NCBI GenBank assembly: GCA_964586455.1 | Contig: CAZPHV010000003.1 | Location: 104,409 to 168,408, forward strand | DNA from: Aquimonas sp964586455 | Lineage (GTDB): Bacteria > Pseudomonadota > Gammaproteobacteria > Xanthomonadales > Xanthomonadaceae | Direction of reading: 5' to 3' | DNA length: 64,000 nucleotides | Part shown: one piece after another, positions 49,790-60,677 of the stretch | Position numbering within the stretch: position 1 is the first letter of the stretch | How the letters are laid out: each line of letters starts with the position of its first letter | The notes under the pieces: model-generated | Databases searched by the model: none | What the model saw: the letters and a program-made list of their open reading frames with translations, nothing else | What the model was told of the DNA's origin: nothing | Program-made: the position numbers and the translations under genes

Positions 49790-50625
49790 GCGCCCGCTCC
49801 ATTGTCGTTTGCCCGGCCGAGCCGGCGCAGATCGGCGTACAGCGCATTGCGCCGGCGGTGCAGCACCAGGATGAATCGGCGCAGAAACCACACCGCGGTC
49901 GCGGTCAGAAACGCGATGAAAAAGGCGGTGATCAGTGCGCGCTGGGTGGCACGTTCGATCGGCTCCAGCCGATCGAGATAGTCGGAGACTTCGAGATCGA
50001 GGCCCAGCACGGCATAGAACTGACCCGCTTCGTCCAGCAGTGGCACATAGGCGCTGACGAAGGTGCCCCATTCATCGGTGTAGGGCTCCTCGCTGGCGGT
50101 GGTGGTCTGCTCGCGCAGGGCGGTGACGATTTCGGCCGGCGGGTCGGGGTAGGCCTCCAGCAGTGCGACCCGGGTGTCGTCTTCGCCCGCGTCGGGCGGC
50201 GGCGTTGCATCCAGCACGAACAGCACCTCGTCTCCCTTGAGCACTGCGGTGTACAGGAAGGCGATTTGCGGGTCGGCCTTGCGGGCGCGGATCAGCATCT
50301 CCTCCTGGGCGATGAACTCTGGCGCCGACTCCAGTTCGGGGCGGTCGAAGCGCCGATGCAGATCGGCATCGATCAGGGTCGACAGCACATTGGCGGTACG
50401 CAGCAGGCCTTGCCGGATCTCTTGCTTCTGCGCCACCAGCGCACGCTGGTAGATGAAGCCGACGGTGATGAAGGTCGCCAGCATCAGGGCGACGAACACG
50501 ATCAGCGCTTCCAGCAACGGGCGGATCCGATACGCACCCGGCGCGTGTTCGGCCAGTAGGGCAGTGACAGACTCGGCGTCTGGGTTTGCATCAGGATGGG
50601 GCTTGGTTTGATCGGTCACGGGCAT
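49786..50625 (-). CDS. Orphan membrane sensor with no output domain
   Basis: A 279-residue protein: TM1 (about 36-58), an extracytoplasmic domain (about 60-225), TM2 (230-249) and a short basic tail, with no kinase, GGDEF or phosphatase domain. The extracytoplasmic part shares with the PP2C phosphatase the pattern PYTDEWG.F.SA..PL followed by LG.D. and the same overall size, so the two sensor domains are homologous. I chose ATG 50625 because the longer frame adds non-membrane residues. It may modulate the phosphatase or the MFS transporter. Confidence 0.78.
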   Translation of the reverse strand: MPVTDQTKPHPDANPDAESVTALLAEHAPGAYRIRPLLEALIVFVALMLATFITVGFIYQRALVAQKQEIRQGLLRTANVLSTLIDADLHRRFDRPELESAPEFIAQEEMLIRARKADPQIAFLYTAVLKGDEVLFVLDATPPPDAGEDDTRVALLEAYPDPPAEIVTALREQTTTASEEPYTDEWGTFVSAYVPLLDEAGQFYAVLGLDLEVSDYLDRLEPIERATQRALITAFFIAFLTATAVWFLRRFILVLHRRRNALYADLRRLGRANDNGAGA

Positions 50626-50767
50626 CCACAGCAGCAGGGATTTGAAGGGTCGCCGCGGCAAGCGGGCGGACAAGGGTGCGATACCGCATCCAGCCGCATA
50701 GGCTGCAGGGCTGCGGCCGACAGCACCAGAAATCGCGCGCTGCCCGACCGAAGGAGCTGAAGCGGCA

Positions 50768-50783
50768 TGCAATTCGCGCGCCA
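50768..50783 (-). promoter_or_regulatory. Sigma-54-like promoter of the sensor-MFS-methyltransferase operon
   Basis: Minus strand TGGCGCGCGAATTGCA keeps GG-N10-GC and has the same -24 (TGGCGC) and -12 (TTGCA) boxes as the element before the activator gene. Transcription would start near 50757, about 130 bases before the sensor ATG. The surrounding gap (50626-51012, 387 bases) shows no gene. I see no clear GGAGT palindromes here. Confidence 0.5.
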
Positions 50784-51012
50784 GATCTGCGTCGATGTCG
50801 CAAGCAATCTCGGAGCCAGCGTGTGCTCGTGCGTAGGCACTCGCCGACACGCGAGTTCGAGCGCGGCTAGAAACCCGTGGGGATCGGCCGGTGAGCGCCG
50901 GCGGAATTGACGCACCCTAGAACGCCCTCCCCAAGGCTCGGATCGTTTGCACAGCTGTTCGCACGCAGCCTCGACGCCGAGGGTGGTGAGTTCCGACGCT
51001 CGACCTGCGGCT

Positions 51013-52191
51013 TCAACGCGTCAAGCAGCGAATTGCTTCGTCCAGCCCGCGCAAGCTCATCGGATACATGCGTTGTTCGATCAGCTGGCGCACAAGGCCC
51101 ACGGAGACGGTGTAGTCCCAGCTCGGGCGGGGCAGGGGGTTGATCCAGACCGCACGGCGGAAGTGGGCGAACAAGCGCTGCAACCACGCGGCGCCAGGCT
51201 CTTCGTTGTCGTGCTCGACGCTGCCGTTCCTGTACGTGATTTCGTAGGGGGCCATCGACGCATCGCCGACGATCACCAGCCGCCAGTCCGGCGGCAGGCG
51301 GTGGATCAGATTGAGCGTGGAGGTGCGCTCGCTGCGGCGGCGCGCGTTGTTGCGCCACACCGACTCGTAGACGCAATTGTGGAAGTAGTAGTGCTCGATG
51401 TGCTTGAACTCGCTGCGCGCGGCCGAGAACAGTTCCTCGCAGACGCGCACGTGATCGTCCATCGAGCCGCCGATGTCGAGCAGCAGCAGCACCTTGACCG
51501 CGTTGTGGCGTTCGGGTCGCAGCTGGATATCGAGCAGGCCGGCATTGCGCGCCGTGCCTGCCAGAGTGCCGTCGAGGTCCAGCTCGGTGGCCGCACCTTC
51601 GCGTGCGAAACGACGCAGCCGGCGCAGGGCCAGCTTGATGCTGCGGGTGTTGAGCTCGACCGTGTCGTCGAGGTCGCGGAAGTTGCGCGCCTCCCACACC
51701 TTGACCGCGCGCCGATGCCCGGCCGACTGCGATCCCAGCCGAATGCCTTCGGGGTGATAGCCATGCGCGCCGAAGGGGCTGCTGCCGCCGGTGCCGATCC
51801 AGCGGTTGCCGCCGCTGTGGTGGTCCTTCTGCTCGGCCAGCCGCTCGCGAAAGGCCTCCAGCAATTGGTCGAGACCGCCCAGCGATTGGAGCAGCGCCTT
51901 TTCTTCGTCGCTCAGCTCACGCTGCAGCGCCCGCCGCAGCCACTCAGGCGGCACTTCCTCACGCAGGCCAGAGTCGATCGATTCCTGCGCCGCCAGCCAT
52001 TGGCCGAAGGCACGGTCGAAGCGATCGAAGTGGCGTTCGTCCTTGACAAGCAGCGCCCGCGCGAGCGCGTGCAGCTCCTCTAGATTGGCAAACACCAGGC
52101 CCTGCTCAAGGGCTGCGTGCAGGTCCAGAAGCTCGCGCAGGCTGACGGGCACGCCAACGCTGCGTAGGCGCTCGAACAGAGCGATGAACAT
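51013..52191 (-). CDS. VWA-domain protein paired with MoxR ATPase
   Basis: A 392-residue soluble protein. The N-terminal half is helical. The C-terminal half is a von Willebrand A fold with a metal site DIGGSMDDHV, where the first Ser of the usual DxSxS is Gly. A MoxR-type AAA+ ATPase lies 6 bases upstream. Such pairs act as chaperones that insert cofactors or remodel complexes. The client is unknown here. Confidence 0.85.
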   Translation of the reverse strand: MFIALFERLRSVGVPVSLRELLDLHAALEQGLVFANLEELHALARALLVKDERHFDRFDRAFGQWLAAQESIDSGLREEVPPEWLRRALQRELSDEEKALLQSLGGLDQLLEAFRERLAEQKDHHSGGNRWIGTGGSSPFGAHGYHPEGIRLGSQSAGHRRAVKVWEARNFRDLDDTVELNTRSIKLALRRLRRFAREGAATELDLDGTLAGTARNAGLLDIQLRPERHNAVKVLLLLDIGGSMDDHVRVCEELFSAARSEFKHIEHYYFHNCVYESVWRNNARRRSERTSTLNLIHRLPPDWRLVIVGDASMAPYEITYRNGSVEHDNEEPGAAWLQRLFAHFRRAVWINPLPRPSWDYTVSVGLVRQLIEQRMYPMSLRGLDEAIRCLTR

Positions 52192-52197
52192 GCGCGT

Positions 52198-53043
<846 letters not shown>

Positions 53044-53151
53044 GGGAAGTGAGGGCTCTGGGAGGGGGGTTTGACGCGAGGGCGGGCGCCCATTATCCTT
53101 CGGCGGCTTGAGGTGTCGCGCTTAGGCGAGGCACCTGCTGCTGCGTAAGCC

Positions 53152-53228
53152 CGGGGTATAGCACAGCTTGGTAGTGCGTCTGCTTTGGGAGCAGAAGGTC
53201 GGGGGTTCGAATCCCTCTACCCCGACCA
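53152..53228 (+). tRNA. tRNA-Pro (anticodon TGG)
   Basis: A 77-base cloverleaf including encoded CCA. The acceptor arm CGGGGTA pairs with TACCCCG, the anticodon loop is TTTGGGA, and the T arm has GGTTCGAATC. First of a five-tRNA array. Confidence 0.97.
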
Positions 53229-53309
53229 CCCCCGCCCCGTGCGGATGGGCCGGCGGTGGTGGTCTTCCGTTCCACGCACAGGGGTTCGTCTGCAGATTGC
53301 CGATTGCAT

Positions 53310-53386
53310 GCGCCTGTAGCTCAATCGGATAGAGCACCGGCCTTCTAAGCCGGTGGTTGCAGGTTCGATTCCTGCCAGGCGCGCCA
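53310..53386 (+). tRNA. tRNA-Arg (anticodon TCT)
   Basis: 77 bases with CCA. The acceptor arm GCGCCTG pairs with CAGGCGC, and the anticodon loop CTTCTAA sits in a GC-rich stem. Confidence 0.97.
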
Positions 53387-53401
53387 GCAGCAAAGATCAA
53401 T

Positions 53402-53479
53402 GGTGGATGTAGCTCAGTTGGTTAGAGCACTGGATTGTGATTCCAGATGTCGCGGGTTCGAGTCCCGTCTTCCACCCCA
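53402..53479 (+). tRNA. tRNA-His (anticodon GTG)
   Basis: The anticodon loop is TTGTGAT. The extra 5-prime G (G-1) that marks tRNA-His is encoded at 53402 opposite C76. One T-T mismatch occurs in the acceptor stem. CCA is encoded. Confidence 0.96.
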
Positions 53480-53558
53480 GCACCCGGATGCGGCACAATG
53501 CGCGTCCGCCGCGGCAGGGCCCTCGACAGGGGCTTCGCCGCGGTCTCAGTCCAGGTCG

Positions 53559-53634
53559 GGCCGTTAGCTCAATTGGTAGAGCAGCGGACTCTTAATCCGT
53601 AGGTTCTAGGTTCGAGTCCTAGACGGCCCACCAT
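53559..53634 (+). tRNA. tRNA-Lys (anticodon CTT)
   Basis: 76 bases with CCA. The acceptor arm GGGCCGT pairs with ACGGCCC, and the anticodon loop CTCTTAA reads AAG codons. Confidence 0.96.
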
Positions 53635-53675
53635 CCTCTTCTCCGCACGCGCGGATGCACCCCGGACCGGATCAA

Positions 53676-53760
53676 GCGAAAGTGGCGGAACTGGTAGACG
53701 CGCTGGATTTAGGTTCCAGTGGGGTAGCCCGTGAGAGTTCGAGTCTCTCCTTTCGCACCA
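53676..53760 (+). tRNA. tRNA-Leu (anticodon TAG)
   Basis: 85 bases with a long variable arm as expected for Leu, acceptor arm GCGAAAG, anticodon loop TTTAGGT and encoded CCA. Last of the array, 139 bases before tig. Confidence 0.97.
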
Positions 53761-53899
53761 GCCCGAGGGCGCCCAGCGTGAGCGCGGCGAGGGTGTGGTC
53801 CGTGCCCGGTCGGCACATACACGTTTGAGAGTGGGCGGCTGCCCGTTCCGGGATGTCCTCCCGGGTCGGCGGCTGCCCTTGTCCATTCCAGGAGTCGTC

Positions 53900-55204
53900 A
53901 TGCAAGTCTCGGTTGAAAACGTCGGCAAGCTCGAGCGCAAGCTCACCGTCCGCCTTCCTGCGGAGGGCCTGCAGTCGCAGGTGTCCACCCGTCTGCGCGA
54001 GTTGGGCCGCACCGTGCGACTGGCCGGATTCCGTCCGGGCAAGGTTCCGCCGAAGGTAATCGAGCAGCGCTTCGGCGCGCAGGTCCGTGCGGAAGCGCTG
54101 GGCGAAGTCATCCGCAAGGGTTTCAGCGAAGCGATCGAGCAGCAGAACCTGCGCCCGGCCGTGGCACCGAACATCGAAGCGACCTCCACCGGTGAAGACG
54201 GCGAAGTCGCTTTCATCGCGACCTTCGAAGTCATGCCTGAAATTGGCAGCATCGACGTGTCCGGCCTCAAGATCGAGAAGCCGGTGTCGGCGGTCGAAGA
54301 TGCCGACGTCGATCGCATGATCGACACCCTGCGCCTGCAGCGCCGCACCTGGACCCCGGTCGAGCGCGCCTCGGAGCTCGGCGACATGGTGATGTTCGAG
54401 TCCAGCGCCACCACCGACGCTGGCCGTGTGCCTGCCGAGGGCGTCGAGCGCGCGGGCACCATCCTCGGTTCCGGCGCGATCCTGCCGGCCCTGGAAGAGA
54501 AGCTGGTCGGGCTGTCGGCAGGGCAGGAAGCCGAGTTCGAGGTCGAGTTTCCCGCGGATTACCGCGCCACCGCGCTGGCCGGCAAGTCGTCGAAGATGAG
54601 CGTGAAGATCGTGCGCGTGTCCGAGCCCAAGCTGCCCGAGATCGACGCCGAGTTCATCCGCAGCTTCGGTGTTGCCGAGGGTGACGTTGACAGTTTCCGG
54701 CGCGAAGTGCGCGCCAACCTCGAGCGCGAGCTCAAGGGCGCGCTGATGGCGCGACTCAAGACCCAGGTGGTCGACAAGCTGCTGGCGGCGTACGCGGACC
54801 TCGAGCTGCCCTCGCGCATGATCGAATCCGAGGCGCAGGCACTGGCCCGTCAGGCCGAGCAGCAGGCCGCCCAGCAGGGCAATCCGGGCGCCAAGGCGGA
54901 TCCGGCTCTGTTCCTCGACAATGCCAAGCGTCGCGTGGCCGCAGCCGTGCTGCTTGGCGAGCTTGCTCGTCAGAACGAGCTGCGTCTCGACATGTCTCGC
55001 CTGACCGACACGCTCAACCTGATCGCATCGACCTATGAGGATCCGAGCGAGGTGGTTGAACTTTACCGTCGCGAGCCCCAACTCATGCAGGGTCTGCAGA
55101 GCCGCGTCATCGAGGATCAAGTCATCGACTGGATCGCCGATCACGCCGACCTCACCGAGCAGCAGCTGGACTTCCAGGACGTGATGCGCCCCATGGCCTC
55201 CTGA
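53900..55204 (+). CDS. tig: Trigger factor
   Basis: A 434-residue ribosome-bound chaperone and peptidyl-prolyl isomerase. The N-terminal ribosome-binding domain begins MQVSVENVGKLERKLTVRLP and has the signature region VRLAGFRPGKVPPKVIEQRFG, which binds near the exit tunnel. The FKBP-like domain (about 155-245) and the C-terminal helical arms follow. I chose ATG 53900 with GGAG upstream. It heads the classical tig-clpP-clpX-lon order. Confidence 0.97.
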   Translation: MQVSVENVGKLERKLTVRLPAEGLQSQVSTRLRELGRTVRLAGFRPGKVPPKVIEQRFGAQVRAEALGEVIRKGFSEAIEQQNLRPAVAPNIEATSTGEDGEVAFIATFEVMPEIGSIDVSGLKIEKPVSAVEDADVDRMIDTLRLQRRTWTPVERASELGDMVMFESSATTDAGRVPAEGVERAGTILGSGAILPALEEKLVGLSAGQEAEFEVEFPADYRATALAGKSSKMSVKIVRVSEPKLPEIDAEFIRSFGVAEGDVDSFRREVRANLERELKGALMARLKTQVVDKLLAAYADLELPSRMIESEAQALARQAEQQAAQQGNPGAKADPALFLDNAKRRVAAAVLLGELARQNELRLDMSRLTDTLNLIASTYEDPSEVVELYRREPQLMQGLQSRVIEDQVIDWIADHADLTEQQLDFQDVMRPMAS

Positions 55205-55226
55205 TCAAGCTCCGGTTTCTGATCGT

Positions 55227-55265
55227 AACGGCCGCCGCGCGACCCGCTGGCGGCCGTTTCGTTTT
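55227..55265 (+). terminator. Terminator after tig
   Basis: A 9-10 bp stem (55228-55236 with 55249-55257) is followed by TTTCGTTTT. It separates tig from clpP. Confidence 0.8.
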
Positions 55266-55350
55266 CGGCTACGCTGAAACGGCCTGCATCACCGATTCCG
55301 CAGCATTGAACCCGGCGCATCGAACACGCCTACCCAAGGACGCAATCTCC

Positions 55351-55971
55351 ATGAGCATCACCAATCTGAACCTGGTGCCGATGGTGGTCGAACAGACCAG
55401 CCGCGGCGAGCGCGCCTACGACATCTACAGCCGACTGCTCAAGGAGCGCGTGATCTTCCTGGTCGGCCCGATCGACGATCACATCGCGAACGTGGTCGTG
55501 GCGCAGCTGCTGTTCCTTGAGTCCGAGAACCCGGACAAGGACATCCATCTGTACATCAACAGCCCGGGTGGCGTGGTAACGGCGGGCATGGCGATCTACG
55601 ACACCATGCAATACATCAAGCCCGACGTCAGCACCATGTGCATCGGCCAGGCGGCCAGCATGGGTGCGCTGCTGCTGGCCTCCGGCAAGGCCGGCAAGCG
55701 CTATGCGCTGCCGCATTCACGCGTGATGATCCATCAGCCGCTGGGCGGCTATCAGGGCCAGGCCAGTGACATCGAGATCCACACCCGCGAGATCCTCACC
55801 ATTCGCGACCGCCTGAACGGCATCCTGGCCCACCACACCGGCCAGCCAGTCGAACAGATCGCGCGCGATACGGATCGCGACAACTTCCTCTCGGCCGTGC
55901 AGTCGCGCGACTATGGGCTGATTGACGCCGTGCTTGAGCGTCGCGCGGAAGACACCGTCAAGTCGGCCTGA
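55351..55971 (+). CDS. clpP: ATP-dependent Clp protease proteolytic subunit
   Basis: A 206-residue serine protease that forms a double heptamer and degrades proteins unfolded by ClpX or ClpA. Catalytic Ser103 (GQAASMGALLL) and His128 (PHSRVMIHQPLGGYQG) are visible, with an Asp in the DRDNF region. I chose ATG 55351, preceded by AAGGA, over an in-frame TTG 45 bases upstream. clpX follows 230 bases later. Confidence 0.97.
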   Translation: MSITNLNLVPMVVEQTSRGERAYDIYSRLLKERVIFLVGPIDDHIANVVVAQLLFLESENPDKDIHLYINSPGGVVTAGMAIYDTMQYIKPDVSTMCIGQAASMGALLLASGKAGKRYALPHSRVMIHQPLGGYQGQASDIEIHTREILTIRDRLNGILAHHTGQPVEQIARDTDRDNFLSAVQSRDYGLIDAVLERRAEDTVKSA

Positions 55972-56201
55972 GCCGCGGGCCACGCAGGCCATGAATCCGC
56001 CGCCGGCGTGAAGCCGGCGTAGGAGTCGGCCGTGGGGCCTGTGCTATCCTCCGGCCCATTCGCCTCGAAGTGCTTCAGGAGCGCTGTCGAGGTGATACAA
56101 GTCATTGAAAATGCTGCAAATCGGGGCGCATCGATGGGCGCTACCGGGAGACCACAGGGGTCTCCGCTGCATCTCCACAGGTCCATCGGGACGAAAGACG
56201 A

Positions 56202-57491
56202 ATGAGCGACGAGCGACAGGGCAGGACGGGCGAAGGCGGCAAGATCCTCTACTGCTCCTTCTGTGGAAAGAGCCAGCACGAGGTGCGCAAGCTGATCGCG
56301 GGGCCCAGCGTGTTCATCTGCGATGAATGCGTCGAGCTGTGCAATGACATCATCCGCGAGGAGCTTGAGGAAAAGAGCGCCTCAACGCGCAGCCATCTGC
56401 CCAAGCCGCGCGAGATCATGGACGCGCTCGACCAGTACGTGGTCGGCCAGGCGAGGGCCAAGCGCACGCTGGCGGTGGCGGTGTACAACCACTACAAGCG
56501 CGTGGAAAGCCGCTCGCGGAACGACGAGGTCGAGCTTTCCAAGTCGAACATCCTGCTGATCGGTCCGACCGGCTCGGGCAAGACGCTGCTGGCCGAAACG
56601 CTGGCTCGACTGCTCAATGTGCCGTTCACCATCGCGGATGCGACCACGCTGACCGAAGCCGGCTACGTGGGTGAAGACGTCGAGAACATCATCCAGAAGC
56701 TGCTGCAGAAGTGCGACTACGACGTCGAGAAAGCCCAGACCGGCATCGTCTACATCGACGAGATCGACAAGATCTCGCGCAAATCCGAGAACCCTTCGAT
56801 CACCCGCGACGTTTCGGGCGAGGGTGTGCAGCAGGCCCTGCTCAAGTTGATCGAAGGCACGGTCGCGTCGGTGCCGCCGCAGGGCGGACGTAAGCACCCG
56901 CAGCAGGAGTTCCTGCAGGTCGACACCCGCAACATCCTGTTCGTCTGCGGCGGCGCGTTCGCCGGGCTGGAAAAGATCATCCAGCAGCGATCACTGGACA
57001 ACTCGGGCATCGGCTTCGGCGCCAACGTGCGCAGCAAGGATCAGAAGCCCAATGTGGGGCGCCTGCTCGCCGACGTTGAACCCGAGGATCTGATCAAGTT
57101 CGGCCTGATCCCCGAGTTCGTCGGCCGCCTGCCCGTGCTGGCGACGCTTGAGGAGCTCGACGAGGCCGCGTTGGTGCGCATCCTCACCGAGCCCAAGAAC
57201 GCGATCACCAAGCAGTTCAAGCGACTGTTCGAGCTGGAAGGCGTCGAGCTGGAGTTCCGGCCCGACGCGCTGGTCGCTGTGGCTCGCAAGGCCTTGGCCC
57301 GCAAGACCGGCGCTCGCGGCCTGCGCACGATCCTCGAACAGGTCCTGCTCGACACCATGTTCGAGCTTCCTTCGATGGAGAACGTCTCCAAGGTGGTTGT
57401 TGACGAAAGCGTCATCAACAACCAGTCCGAGCCGTTCATCATCTACGAGAACACGGCGCCCGCGCCGGCCAAGGCTGCGGCTTCCGAGTAG
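56202..57491 (+). CDS. clpX: ATP-dependent Clp protease ATP-binding subunit ClpX
   Basis: A 429-residue AAA+ unfoldase. The N-terminal zinc-binding domain has Cys18, Cys21, Cys40 and Cys43 (YCSFCGKS; FICDECVELC). Walker A is GPTGSGKT (121-128), and Walker B is in IVYIDEIDKI. The pore loop GYVGEDVE and the IGF-type loop region for ClpP docking (SGIGFGANV) are present. It recognises degrons, unfolds substrates and feeds ClpP. Confidence 0.98.
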   Translation: MSDERQGRTGEGGKILYCSFCGKSQHEVRKLIAGPSVFICDECVELCNDIIREELEEKSASTRSHLPKPREIMDALDQYVVGQARAKRTLAVAVYNHYKRVESRSRNDEVELSKSNILLIGPTGSGKTLLAETLARLLNVPFTIADATTLTEAGYVGEDVENIIQKLLQKCDYDVEKAQTGIVYIDEIDKISRKSENPSITRDVSGEGVQQALLKLIEGTVASVPPQGGRKHPQQEFLQVDTRNILFVCGGAFAGLEKIIQQRSLDNSGIGFGANVRSKDQKPNVGRLLADVEPEDLIKFGLIPEFVGRLPVLATLEELDEAALVRILTEPKNAITKQFKRLFELEGVELEFRPDALVAVARKALARKTGARGLRTILEQVLLDTMFELPSMENVSKVVVDESVINNQSEPFIIYENTAPAPAKAAASE

Positions 57492-57520
57492 ACCGTCGCC
57501 TCAGTGGACGCAAACACCCG

Positions 57521-57551
57521 GCCCCCGCAGCCATCGCTGCGGGGGCTTTTT
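57521..57551 (+). terminator. Rho-independent terminator after clpX
   Basis: A 10-bp perfect stem (57521-57530 with 57537-57546), a 6-base loop and five T residues. Confidence 0.9.
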
Positions 57552-57611
57552 CGTGCTGGCATTCCGATCAGTCAGGGTCGGGTGCAAGGTTCATGCACGC
57601 GAGGTCGAGTT

Positions 57612-57637
57612 CTTGCATGCTGGAACCCGTGCCCCAA
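57612..57637 (+). promoter_or_regulatory. Heat-shock (sigma-32-like) promoter of lon
   Basis: CTTGCA, a 14-base spacer, then CCCCAA match the sigma-32 consensus CTTGAA-N13/14-CCCCAT at 5 of 6 positions in each box. The element lies about 95 bases before the lon ATG, and lon is a classic heat-shock gene. Confidence 0.6.
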
Positions 57638-57732
57638 AGCGCCGGCCCGGCTCTTGCGTGCTGCGTCTGCGCCCGCATCTGTTAGGCCCATGGGCCTCGG
57701 CGATTTCGCCGCAGGCCAAACAGGAGAACCTC

Positions 57733-60258
<2,526 letters not shown>

Positions 60259-60364
60259 GTTCGGCGCTTCGATGTGCGGTCGATGCAGGCCGCGTTGGCG
60301 TCGACTTGATGCATGGGTAGTGTTGGAATCGCCGCGCGGATGCTGTACTCTGCGCGGCCTCCTC

Positions 60365-60439
60365 GGGTGCTTAGCTCAGTGGTAGAGCGTCTCCTTTACA
60401 CGGAGAGGGTCGGGGGTTCGAAACCCTCAGCACCCACCA
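60365..60439 (+). tRNA. tRNA-Val (anticodon TAC)
   Basis: 75 bases with CCA. The acceptor arm GGGTGCT pairs with AGCACCC, and the anticodon loop is TTTACAC. Confidence 0.97.
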
Positions 60440-60516
60440 CGAATACATCCGGGGCGCTGTCGCAAGAAAGTAGTAGACAGCAGTAGAGTTGACCAGCATA
60501 ATGCTGGGCTTAGCGC

Positions 60517-60593
60517 GGAGTGGTAGTTCAGTCGGTTAGAATACCGGCCTGTCACGCCGGGGGTCGCGGGTTCGAGTCCCGTCCACTCCGCCA
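60517..60593 (+). tRNA. tRNA-Asp (anticodon GTC)
   Basis: 77 bases with CCA. The acceptor arm GGAGTGG pairs with CCACTCC, and the anticodon loop is CTGTCAC. Nearly identical to the E. coli tRNA-Asp body. Confidence 0.97.
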
Positions 60594-60599
60594 TCTCTT

Positions 60600-60632
60600 C
60601 AAGGGCGCCCGCGTGGCGCCCTTGTTTTTTTT
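60600..60632 (+). terminator. Terminator of the tRNA-Val/tRNA-Asp unit
   Basis: A 10-bp stem (60600-60609 with 60615-60624), a 5-base loop and eight T residues, 7 bases after tRNA-Asp. Confidence 0.92.
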
Positions 60633-60677
60633 CGGGCACGGTTCCCGTGCCCGCAACCCGAGCACGGTCGAATTCGC

